A DNA stretch of 64,000 nt from Elusimicrobiales bacterium. Its GTDB lineage: Bacteria > Elusimicrobiota > Elusimicrobia > Elusimicrobiales > Elusimicrobiaceae. The notes under the pieces were generated by a model, which was not told where the DNA came from, did not search any database, and saw nothing but the letters and a program-made list of their open reading frames with translations. Shown piece by piece: positions 40,261-48,251 of this stretch (within the stretch, counting starts at the first letter, position 1; each line of letters begins with the position of its first letter). Where the stretch lies: contig JBAZJT010000001.1 of NCBI GenBank assembly GCA_041651175.1, positions 282,101-346,100 of the forward strand, read 5' to 3'. A program made the translations under genes and the position numbers.

Positions 40261-43200
40261 TTAGGAGTTGTATTCGCCCCAGCTTTTTACGGCAAGGGAG
40301 TCCGGATTCAGCCGGCAAAATGCGGCTATGAAGGCCGCCGCCAGCTTCGCGTTGGTTATAAGCGGGATGTTATAATCCACCGCCGCGCGGCGGATGACAT
40401 AATCGTTTTCCAGTTCCGCGCGGGAGAGGTTTTTGGGGATATTGATGACCAGATCTATTTTTCTTTCGCGCAGGTAATCCATTATATTGGGTTTCGCGTT
40501 TTCGCCGGGCCAGGCCAGCGCGGCGCATTCCACGCCGTTGGCGCTGAAAAATTCCGCGCTGCCCCTTGTGCCGAAAAGCGCATATCCTTTTTCCCGCAGC
40601 AGCCGCGCGCTTTCCAGCAGCTCTATCTTGGAGCGCGGCGGCCCGCTTGAGATGAGAATGTTTTTGGCCGGGATTGCGTATCCCACCGACAGCATGGCCT
40701 TAAGCACGGCCTCATGCAAACTGTCGCCCAGGCAGCCGACCTCGCCGGTGGAGGCCATTTCCACTCCCAGCACCGGGTCCGCCATGTGCAGCCGCGAAAA
40801 GGAAAACTGCGACGCTTTCACGCCGATATGGTCCAGGTCAAAAATTGACTTGTTCGGCTTTTCAAAACTCTCCCCCAGCATGATTCTGGCCGCCAGGTCT
40901 ATGAAATTGCTCTTTAGCACCTTTGACACGAAAGGAAAACTGCGCGATGCGCGCAGATTGCACTCTATCACCTTGATATCGTTGTCTTTTGCCAGAAACT
41001 GCATGTTGAAAGGGCCGGAGATGTCCAGTTCTCTGGCTATCTGGCGGGAAATGCGCTTGATGCGGCGCGCGGTCTCTATATAAATTTTCTGGGCCGGGAA
41101 GACTATGGTCGCATCGCCCGAATGCACGCCCGCGAATTCCAGATGCTCCGAGGCGGCGTAGGCTATGATTTCGCCGTTTTTGGCGACGGCGTCCATCTCT
41201 ATCTCCTTTGCTTCCTGTATGAATTCGGAGACTACCACCGGATGGCTTTTTGACACTTTCGCCGCCTGCGTCAGGAAATGTTCCAGCTCGCTTTTATTGG
41301 ACACCACGTTCATCGCCGCGCCGGAGAGGACATAAGACGGCCTCACCAGCACGGGAAACCCCACGGTGTCGGCGAATTTATAAATCTCCTCCAGGCTGCT
41401 GGCCTCTTTCCAGCGGGGCTGGTCAACGCCCAGCCGGTCCAGCATGGCGGAGAATTTGTGCCTGTCCTCGGCGGCGTCTATGGAATGGGCGGAGGTTCCC
41501 AGTATCTTCACCCCCAGCGCGTGCAGCCGCATGGCGAGGTTGTTGGGGATCTGGCCGCCCACGGAAACAATAACCCCCTGCGGCGATTCCAGTTCCACGA
41601 TGTCCAGCACCCGCTCCAGCGACAACTCGTCAAAATAGAGCCGGTCGCATTCGTCGTAATCGGTGCTGACGGTTTCGGGATTGTAATTTATCATCACGCC
41701 GCGCCAGCCCGTTTTCCGGGCGGCGCGCAGCGCGTTGACGCTGCACCAGTCAAACTCCACGCTGCTGCCTATGCGGTACGCGCCGGAACCCAGGACTATC
41801 ACGGATTTCCCGTCCCGCTCAAATTCAATGTCATGACTCGTCCCGCAGTAAGTGAGATAGAGATAATTGGTGCGCGCCGGATATTCCGCCGCCAACGTGT
41901 CTATCTGTTTCACATACGGCACAATGCCCAGCGCCTTGCGCCGCGCGCGCACGCGCTGCAGCGCCTCTTCCATGCGCTCCGGCGGGCATTTGAGAGTCAG
42001 CCGCGCCAGCTGAAAATCTGAAAAACCGAGCTGCTTGGCGCGCAGCAGCTCTTTGGGCGGAATCTCGTCCGGCGAGCCGTATTTTTCAAGCGATTCCCCG
42101 GCGGAATGGATGTTTTTAAGTTTTTCCAGAAACCAGCGGTCTATTTTTGTAAGCTCGTTTATCCGCTCAACGGAAAAGCCGCGGCTGAAGGCTTCCTCTA
42201 TCACGAAAATGCGCATGTCGGTGGGGCGGGCAAGCTCGCGCTCCACTTCGGAAAAATTCAAATCGCGGTTGGCCACGAATCCGTGCATCCCCTGGCCTAT
42301 CATGCGCAGCCCCTTCTGCACGGCTTCTTCAAAGGTGCGGCCTATCGCCATCACCTCGCCCACGCTTTTCATGCTGCTGCCCAGCTCTTTTGACACGCCG
42401 GAGAATTTCCCCAAATCCCAGCGCGGTATTTTGCAGACTATATAATCCAGCGCCGGCTCAAAACACGCGGTGGTGGTGCCGGTAACCGGATTTTTAAGCT
42501 CGTGCAGCCCGTAACCCAAAGCCAGCTTCGCCGCCACCGCCGCCAGCGGGTATCCGGTGGCTTTTGAGGCCAGCGCGCTGGAGCGGGAGAGCCGCGCGTT
42601 CACCTCTATCACGCGGTAATCCTCAGAGCGCGGGTCAACCGCGTACTGGATATTGCATTCGCCCACTATCCCGATATGCCGGATGACTTTCAGCGACAGT
42701 TCCCGCAATTTATGGTATTCCGCGTTTGTCAGCGTCTGCGAGGGGGCGACCACTATGCTCTCGCCGGTGTGAATGCCCAGCGGGTCAAAATTCTCCATAT
42801 TGCAGACGGTTATGCAGTTGTCGTATTTATCGCGGACGACTTCGTATTCAATTTCCTTCCAGCCTTTAAGCGATTCCTCAATCAAAATCTGGCCGGAATA
42901 TGCCAGGCTTTTTTCCGTCAGCGCGGCCAGCTCCCGCTCGCAGGAGCAGAAGCCGCTCCCCTGCCCGCCCAGCGCAAATCCGGCGCGCACTATCACCGGA
43001 TAGCCCAGCTTCGCGGCGGCGGCCAATGCCTCTTTTTGGGAGGACACCGCCGCGCTGCGCGGAGTTTTCACGCCGATTTCATCCAGTTTTTTTACGAAAA
43101 GCTCCCGGTCCTCGGTGTCCAGTATCGCCTGCATGGGCGTTCCCAGCACCTGCGCGCCGTGCCGCTCAAACACGCCCGCCTTGTGCAGCGCGATAGCGCA

Positions 43201-43473
43201 ATTCAACGCCGTCTGCCCGCCGAAGGAGACGAAAACCCCGTCCGGCCTTTCTTTTTTTATGACGTCTTCCACAAAGCGCGGCGTTACCGGCAGGAAATAG
43301 ATTTTATCCGCCGCGTCTTCCGATGTCTGCACCGTGGCGATATTGGGGTTTATGAGGACGGAGGCGATGCCTTCCTCTTTGAGCGTTTTCAGCGCCTGCG
43401 AGCCGGAATAGTCAAATTCCCCCGCCTCGCCTATTTTAAGCGCGCCGGAACCCAGCACGAGGACTTTTTTCAC
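40261..43473 (-). CDS. carB: Carbamoyl-phosphate synthase large subunit
   Basis: 1070 residues, the usual length. The two ATP-grasp halves are visible: the first with LGSGALKIGEAGEFDYSGSQ, then LINPNIATVQTS and a GGQGSGF loop; the second with VLGSGAYRIGSSVEFDWCSV and MINYNPETVSTDYDECDRLY. A C-terminal MGS-like allosteric domain (about 935-1070) ends the protein. Makes carbamoyl phosphate from bicarbonate, ammonia (from CarA) and two ATP for pyrimidine and arginine synthesis. Its start overlaps the carA stop (ATGA). Confidence 0.96.
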   Translation of the reverse strand: MKKVLVLGSGALKIGEAGEFDYSGSQALKTLKEEGIASVLINPNIATVQTSEDAADKIYFLPVTPRFVEDVIKKERPDGVFVSFGGQTALNCAIALHKAGVFERHGAQVLGTPMQAILDTEDRELFVKKLDEIGVKTPRSAAVSSQKEALAAAAKLGYPVIVRAGFALGGQGSGFCSCERELAALTEKSLAYSGQILIEESLKGWKEIEYEVVRDKYDNCITVCNMENFDPLGIHTGESIVVAPSQTLTNAEYHKLRELSLKVIRHIGIVGECNIQYAVDPRSEDYRVIEVNARLSRSSALASKATGYPLAAVAAKLALGYGLHELKNPVTGTTTACFEPALDYIVCKIPRWDLGKFSGVSKELGSSMKSVGEVMAIGRTFEEAVQKGLRMIGQGMHGFVANRDLNFSEVERELARPTDMRIFVIEEAFSRGFSVERINELTKIDRWFLEKLKNIHSAGESLEKYGSPDEIPPKELLRAKQLGFSDFQLARLTLKCPPERMEEALQRVRARRKALGIVPYVKQIDTLAAEYPARTNYLYLTYCGTSHDIEFERDGKSVIVLGSGAYRIGSSVEFDWCSVNALRAARKTGWRGVMINYNPETVSTDYDECDRLYFDELSLERVLDIVELESPQGVIVSVGGQIPNNLAMRLHALGVKILGTSAHSIDAAEDRHKFSAMLDRLGVDQPRWKEASSLEEIYKFADTVGFPVLVRPSYVLSGAAMNVVSNKSELEHFLTQAAKVSKSHPVVVSEFIQEAKEIEMDAVAKNGEIIAYAASEHLEFAGVHSGDATIVFPAQKIYIETARRIKRISRQIARELDISGPFNMQFLAKDNDIKVIECNLRASRSFPFVSKVLKSNFIDLAARIMLGESFEKPNKSIFDLDHIGVKASQFSFSRLHMADPVLGVEMASTGEVGCLGDSLHEAVLKAMLSVGYAIPAKNILISSGPPRSKIELLESARLLREKGYALFGTRGSAEFFSANGVECAALAWPGENAKPNIMDYLRERKIDLVINIPKNLSRAELENDYVIRRAAVDYNIPLITNAKLAAAFIAAFCRLNPDSLAVKSWGEYNS

Positions 43474-44528
43474 AGTTTCTCCATAAACCTGTCAAAAAGG
43501 AATTTGGTGTCCGAAGGCCCGCCTGAGGCCTCCGGGTGGAACTGCGCCGAGAAAAACGGCTTTTTGCGGTGAATAATCCCCTCGTTGGTCCCGTCGTTGA
43601 GATTGATGAAAAGCGGTTTCCAGTCCGGGCCCAGGGTTTTGTCGTCCACCGCGAAGCCGTGGTTCTGCGAGGTGATGTAGGCCCTGCTGGTGCCGGCTTC
43701 AAGCGCGGGCTGGTTGTGGCTGCGGTGCCCGTATTTGAGCTTGTAGGTCTGCGCCCCGGCGGCAAGAGCCATAAGCTGATTGCCCAGGCAGATTCCGAAA
43801 ACCGGCTTGTCCTTTTGCAGGGCTTTTGCGATATTTTCTATGGTTTTGCCGCATTGCCGCGGGTCGCCCGGCCCGTTGGAGATGAAAAGCCCGTCGTAAT
43901 TCTCTTTTGATACATCCCAGTCCCAGGGAACGCGAATCACTGTCGCGTCGTATTTCAGCAGGCAGCGGATGATGTTGTTTTTGACGCCGCAGTCTATAAG
44001 CGCGATTTTGCGCCTGCCGTTGCCGTAGACAACGCGCTCTTTCACGCTGACCTCGGCGGCCAGATTGTCTTTGTTGGGGTCCCGGAAAGCCACATCTCCG
44101 GCGCACACGAGTTTGCCAAGCATCGCGCCTTTTTCCCGTATGAGCCTTGTCAGCGCGCGGGTGTCAACGCCGCAGAGGCCGGGGATATTATGTTCTTTCA
44201 GCCATTGTCCGAGGCTTTTTCTGGCGTTCCAGTGGCTGTATGCCGCCGAATAGTCGGATACCACCAGCCCCGCGACATGGATTTTTTCCGATTCAAAAAA
44301 TTCCAGCAGCCCGCGCGCATCCCTGGCGGAATCCGGCACGCCGTAATTGCCCGCCAGCGGATAAGTCAGCACCAGAATCTGGCCACGGTAGGACGGGTCG
44401 GTGAGACTTTCGGGATAGCCGGTCAGCGCGGTGTTGAAAACCGCCTCGCCCGCGGCGGAGGCCTCCGCGCCGAAGGACTCGCCGGCTGCGCGGGTTCCGT
44501 CCTCAAGTTCCAGAAAGCATTCGCTCAT
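43470..44528 (-). CDS. carA: Carbamoyl-phosphate synthase small (glutaminase) subunit
   Basis: 352 residues. N-terminal CPSase small-chain domain (about 1-150, with GYPESLTDPSYRGQILVLTY) and a class I glutaminase domain with the nucleophile Cys in PVFGICLGNQLMALA and the His/Glu dyad in SAQFHPEASGGPSD. Supplies ammonia to CarB. GGGAGG lies three bases before the ATG at 44528, inside the sequence directly after a strong terminator, so expression probably depends on read-through or attenuation. Confidence 0.94.
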   Translation of the reverse strand: MSECFLELEDGTRAAGESFGAEASAAGEAVFNTALTGYPESLTDPSYRGQILVLTYPLAGNYGVPDSARDARGLLEFFESEKIHVAGLVVSDYSAAYSHWNARKSLGQWLKEHNIPGLCGVDTRALTRLIREKGAMLGKLVCAGDVAFRDPNKDNLAAEVSVKERVVYGNGRRKIALIDCGVKNNIIRCLLKYDATVIRVPWDWDVSKENYDGLFISNGPGDPRQCGKTIENIAKALQKDKPVFGICLGNQLMALAAGAQTYKLKYGHRSHNQPALEAGTSRAYITSQNHGFAVDDKTLGPDWKPLFINLNDGTNEGIIHRKKPFFSAQFHPEASGGPSDTKFLFDRFMEKL

Positions 44529-44541
44529 GCGCCTCCCGGAC

Positions 44542-44578
44542 AAAAGAAAACGCGGCAGGCGCCCCGCGCCCGCCGCGT
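44542..44578 (-). terminator. Strong terminator between the ytxH-like gene and carA
   Basis: Minus strand: ACGCGGCGGGCGC, a GGG loop, GCGCCTGCCGCGT (one mismatch in 13 pairs), then TTTCTTTT. Only about 13 bases separate the T-tract from the carA start codon, leaving no room for a carA promoter. Confidence 0.8.
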
Positions 44579-44594
44579 CCCGTATTGACGAGGT

Positions 44595-44837
44595 TTAAGC
44601 GGATTCTTTTCCATGCAATGCCTGGGCAAGCTGTTCCTTGCGGTGCTTTATTTCTTCGCCCATCTTTTGCAGTTTTTCCCTGCCCTTGGCCATATTGTCG
44701 TTAAGCCATTCGCCAAGGTCCTCGCGCGTTTCCTTGCCGGCCTTGGGCGCGAACAGAATGCCTATGGCCGTTCCCACCACGGCGCCCACGGCAAAAGCGG
44801 TTATGACCGCGGCCGTCTTGTCGTTATTGTCGGACAT
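44595..44837 (-). CDS. YtxH-like small membrane protein
   Basis: 80 residues. One glycine-rich membrane segment (AVITAFAVGAVVGTAIGILFAP) followed by KAGKETREDLGEWLNDNM and a charged helix, the layout of the YtxH/gas-vesicle-like family often linked to stress. The ATG at 44837 has GGAGG six bases upstream. It lies 28 bases after the ispH-ubiA gene and ends before the terminator at 44578. Confidence 0.78.
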   Translation of the reverse strand: MSDNNDKTAAVITAFAVGAVVGTAIGILFAPKAGKETREDLGEWLNDNMAKGREKLQKMGEEIKHRKEQLAQALHGKESA

Positions 44838-44865
44838 ATTCACCTCCGGTTCCAATTCCAGTGTA

Positions 44866-46578
44866 TCAATAAAAAAATCCGCGCGCAAACGCCAACGCCG
44901 CCGCAAGCAGGAACTGCGCCTCCACGGCGGTTTCGGAAAGGGCGCCCGCCGGTATTCTGCCCGTATAATAAAACGCCAGCAGGGCAAGCGTGTACAGGCT
45001 GGCCGCAAGCATGGGCAGAGCCGCCTCCCGCCTCCAGCCGGCGGCGGAAAGCCAGCCCAGCCACAACGCCATCGCCGCGGTCATGGCAAACATCAGCAGC
45101 AGCGTCGCCCGCCTGCCATGCGCCTTGTAGAAACTTTCCTTGCCCACTATCAGATCGCCGTGAACCGCGCTCATCCCCAGCGCGGCGGAACGCACAAACA
45201 CCGCCGGCACCGCGTATGCCACCGCCAGCAAGGCCGCCGCCGAAAAATGCGACCTCTCGTAAAACGCCGGGACATAGGCGCAGACAAACCCCCAGCCCAG
45301 CGCGGTTACAAAATCCTTTGAGCCGGGAAAATCCATCACCCGCCTTATGTTGAGCGTCTGCCGGAACGGATACGCCAGCCCCAGCAGCCAGAAAAACACC
45401 ACGGGAAACAGCACCGCCGGCCCCATCGGCCAGGCCAGCGCCATCGCCAGGACTCCGGCGGCAATCCCCGCAGATGCCGCCCGCAGCCGGCGGCGGCGGA
45501 AGGCGGGGGGCTTTTCCCGGTCGGAGACGGCGGCCTCCCGCGCGCGGTTTATTATGGTAAGGCTGAAAACAAAGGACCAGGCCAGCGCCAGCGCCCTCGC
45601 GTCCGCCCGCACCCCTTCCATCTTCATGCAGACATAAGCCAGGCATACCGCCGCAAGCCCCGCGTAGGCGCCGCTGCCGACGAACACACCCCACAGCCCG
45701 CGCAGATGCCGCCCGGACGGGCGCGCCGCGCTGATTTTCAGCGCGCGGGCGCGTTCGGCCACGCGCTCTATCATCCAGCCGGGGGTGGATGCGCCCGCTG
45801 TTACCGCCACCCGCGCCCCGGCGGGCAGGGGGGGCAGTTCGTCTTCCGTCTCCACGGCTATCACATTGGCGCACAGCCGCCGGCACAACTGCGCCAGCCG
45901 CGCGGTGTTGGCGCTCTGCCTGCCGCCGACTATTATGACGGCGTCCGCGTTGCGGGCCAGCTCCCTGGTCTCTTTCTGCCGCTCGCGCGTGGGCTGGCAG
46001 ATGGTGTCGGACACGACGCATTCCCGCGATTTCTTTTTTACGGCCTCCGCCGCCGCGAAAAAAATCTCCTCTTCCTGCGTGGTCTGGGCGACGATGTTGG
46101 CCTTGTCAAAAGCGGGCAGCCTCTCCGCCTCGTCCGGGCCGGAGACCACATGCCCCCGGCCTTTTGCGTATCCCAGCAGCCCCGTAACCTCGGCGTGGCC
46201 CTTGTCGCCTACGATGACGGTGTCGTATCCCGCCTGCGCGTATTTGGAAATCACGTTGTGGACCCGCTTGACCAGCGGGCAGGTGGCGTCCACCACGCGC
46301 GGCGCGAGGGCGCGCAGCCGGGCCTCGTCCTGCGGCGTTATGCCGTGCGCGCGGATTACAATCACGCCGGTTTGCCCTGCGGCCTCGTCAATGGAAGCCA
46401 GCGCGCGTATGTTTTTGGATTCCAGGGTTTCTATGACCTGCGGATTGTGGATAAGCGGCCCCAACGTATACACCGGCGTCCGCGCGTCGCGGGCCAGGTC
46501 CAGCGCGCAGTCTATGGCCTTTTTGACGCCGGGGCAGAAGCCGGCGGTTTTCGCGATGATGATGTCGCTTTCGGGCAA
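44866..46578 (-). CDS. Fusion of IspH (HMBPP reductase) with a UbiA-like membrane prenyltransferase
   Basis: 570 residues. Residues 1-282 are a complete IspH (LytB): iron-sulfur Cys15 (GFCPGV), Cys100 (DATCPLV) and Cys194 (DTICQPT), substrate His44 (HNP), His128 and Glu130 (GHAEV), Thr167. This half makes IPP and DMAPP in the last MEP-pathway step. Residues ~290-570 form about eight membrane helices with UbiA-type marks: NRAREAAVSDREK in the first Asp-rich site and VHGDLIVGKESFYKAHG in the second. Both Asp motifs are incomplete against the classical DxxxD, so prenyl-transfer activity is probable but unproven. No stop or frameshift lies between the halves. The gene starts with TTG directly after the guaB stop, with GGAG six bases upstream. 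Confidence 0.82.
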   Translation of the reverse strand: MPESDIIIAKTAGFCPGVKKAIDCALDLARDARTPVYTLGPLIHNPQVIETLESKNIRALASIDEAAGQTGVIVIRAHGITPQDEARLRALAPRVVDATCPLVKRVHNVISKYAQAGYDTVIVGDKGHAEVTGLLGYAKGRGHVVSGPDEAERLPAFDKANIVAQTTQEEEIFFAAAEAVKKKSRECVVSDTICQPTRERQKETRELARNADAVIIVGGRQSANTARLAQLCRRLCANVIAVETEDELPPLPAGARVAVTAGASTPGWMIERVAERARALKISAARPSGRHLRGLWGVFVGSGAYAGLAAVCLAYVCMKMEGVRADARALALAWSFVFSLTIINRAREAAVSDREKPPAFRRRRLRAASAGIAAGVLAMALAWPMGPAVLFPVVFFWLLGLAYPFRQTLNIRRVMDFPGSKDFVTALGWGFVCAYVPAFYERSHFSAAALLAVAYAVPAVFVRSAALGMSAVHGDLIVGKESFYKAHGRRATLLLMFAMTAAMALWLGWLSAAGWRREAALPMLAASLYTLALLAFYYTGRIPAGALSETAVEAQFLLAAALAFARGFFY

Positions 46579-48024
46579 CTATCGCTCCACAAGGTAATTG
46601 GGCGCTTCCTTGACTATGGTAACGTCGTGGACATGGCTTTCCGCCAGCCCGGCGTTGGTGATGCGCACAAAGCGCGCTTTCGCCTTCAGCTCGTCTATGG
46701 TTTTGCAGCCGCAATAGCCCATGCCGGAGCGCAGCCCGCCCACGAGTTGATGTATTATTTTCGCCGCCGGCCCCTTGAACGGCACGCGGCCCTCTATCCC
46801 CTCGGGCACCAGCTTGTCGGCGCCTATGCCCTGCTGGCCGTAGCGGTCCTTGGAGCCAAGCTCCATCGCGCCCAGCGAGCCCATCCCGCGGTAGAGCTTG
46901 TAGCTGCGGCCCTGGTAGAAAATTATCTCGCCCGGGGTTTCCTCTGCGCCGGCAAAGCAGCTGCCCAGCATCACGCAGTCCGCCCCCGCCGCCACGGCCT
47001 TTGCGATGTCGCCGGAGAATTTTATGCCGCCGTCGGCCACGACCGGGATGCCGCATTTGGCTGCGGCGGCTATGGCGCTTATCTGCGGCATCCCCGCGCC
47101 GGAAATTATCCGCGTGGTGCAGATGGAGCCGGGGCCTATGCCGACTTTCACGGCGTCGGCGCCCGCGTCAATCAGCGCGCGCGCGCCGTCTTCGGTGGCC
47201 ACGTTTCCCGCCAGCACCTGCACGTTGCGCCGTTTTTTTAGTTTTCTGACCGCGTCCAGCACGGCGGCGCTGTGGCCGTGGGCGGTGTCTATGGCGATGA
47301 TGTCGGCTCCGGCGTCGGCGCACATCTCCGCGCGGAGCAGCCCGTCCGGCCCCACGCCGCAGGCCGCGCCCACGCGCAGCCGGCCCAGCTCGTCGGTGCA
47401 GGCGCTGGGGTAAAGCCGTTTTTTCTCTATGTCCTTTGTGGTGTACATGCCGCGCAGGTTGCCTTTTTCATCCACGATGGGCAGCTTTTCTATGCGGTGG
47501 CGGTGCAGCAGTTTCTTGGCCTGCTCCGGCGTGGCGCCCAGCCGCGCGGTGATGGGTTTTTTGCGCATCACCTCGGATATTTTTCTGGACATATCGGTTT
47601 CAAACATCAGGTCGCGGTTGGTTACTATGCCTACGAGTTTCCCCTTGACCGTAACGGGAAAACCCGAAACCCCCGTCCTGCGCATCAGTTCAAATGCCGC
47701 GCCCAGCGTCCTGTCCGGCGATATGGTAACGGGATTTATCAGCACCCCGCTTTCGTACTTTTTGACCTTCTCAACTTCCGCTGCCTGCGCCTCCGGCGGC
47801 ATGGCGCGGTGGATTATGCCGATGCCGCCCTCGCGCGCCAGCGCGATTGCGAACGGCGCCTCGGTAACGGTGTCCATCGCCGCGGACAGCACGGGAATGT
47901 TGAGCCGTATTTTGGCTGTGAGCCGCGCGGACACGTCGGTTTCGCGCGGCAGGAAATCTGATTTGGCGGGGACCAGAAGCACGTCGTCAAAAGTCAGGGC
48001 CAGCGGGGTGTTGTCTTCAATCAT
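46579..48024 (-). CDS. guaB: Inosine-5'-monophosphate dehydrogenase
   Basis: 481 residues: NAD-dependent oxidation of IMP to XMP, the first committed step to GMP. The TIM barrel starts with ALTFDDVLLVPAKSDFLPRE. Two CBS domains are inserted at about 90-200. The active-site loop is GIGPGSICTTRI with the catalytic Cys, and the flap region is MGSLGAME. The ATG at 48024 is supported by GGGAGG six bases upstream. It heads the transcript ending with ispH-ubiA and the ytxH-like gene. Confidence 0.95.
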   Translation of the reverse strand: MIEDNTPLALTFDDVLLVPAKSDFLPRETDVSARLTAKIRLNIPVLSAAMDTVTEAPFAIALAREGGIGIIHRAMPPEAQAAEVEKVKKYESGVLINPVTISPDRTLGAAFELMRRTGVSGFPVTVKGKLVGIVTNRDLMFETDMSRKISEVMRKKPITARLGATPEQAKKLLHRHRIEKLPIVDEKGNLRGMYTTKDIEKKRLYPSACTDELGRLRVGAACGVGPDGLLRAEMCADAGADIIAIDTAHGHSAAVLDAVRKLKKRRNVQVLAGNVATEDGARALIDAGADAVKVGIGPGSICTTRIISGAGMPQISAIAAAAKCGIPVVADGGIKFSGDIAKAVAAGADCVMLGSCFAGAEETPGEIIFYQGRSYKLYRGMGSLGAMELGSKDRYGQQGIGADKLVPEGIEGRVPFKGPAAKIIHQLVGGLRSGMGYCGCKTIDELKAKARFVRITNAGLAESHVHDVTIVKEAPNYLVER

Positions 48025-48071
48025 GCTGCCTCCCAGCCGCCTGCGGGGCTGCGTCATCCGGCGGCAACTTC

Positions 48072-48100
48072 ATTCTAGAATTTCGCGCCGCATTACTCAA
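48072..48100 (-). promoter_or_regulatory. Promoter of guaB
   Basis: Minus strand: TTGAGT (48100-48095), a 17-base spacer, TAGAAT (48077-48072). It would start transcription about 40 bases before the guaB ATG. Confidence 0.65.
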
Positions 48101-48120
48101 GAACCGAATCCGCCGGGCTG

Positions 48121-48148
48121 TTTAGAAAGGCCCGGAATCTGCTAAAAT
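48121..48148 (+). promoter_or_regulatory. Possible promoter of tRNA-Glu
   Basis: TTTAGA (48121-48126), 16 bases, TAAAAT (48143-48148), with the expected start about 20 bases before the mature tRNA. Confidence 0.4.
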
Positions 48149-48174
48149 GAGATGTTGCTGAAAAGCGGCGCAAA

Positions 48175-48251
48175 GCCCTCATCGTCTAGTGGCCCAGGAC
48201 ATTGCCCTTTCAAGGCAAAGATCAGGGGTTCGAATCCCCTTGAGGGCGCCA
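48175..48251 (+). tRNA. tRNA-Glu (anticodon UUC)
   Basis: Acceptor GCCCTCA pairs with TGAGGGC; the anticodon stem TTGCC/GGCAA encloses CTTTCAA, giving anticodon TTC. The T-arm is AGGGGTTCGAATCCCCT. CCA (48249-48251) is encoded, unlike in the tRNA-Leu gene. The prophage begins directly after it, so its 3' end is the likely attachment site. Confidence 0.95.

Noticed and set aside
45706..47241. A 511-codon plus-strand open frame across ispH and guaB
   Set aside because: Antisense of two conserved enzymes; no ribosome site and no motif.
48179..48251. Last residues of the integrase (IRTPDLCLERAMSW) as a real protein motif
   Set aside because: They are the antisense translation of tRNA-Glu, a well-known annotation artefact.
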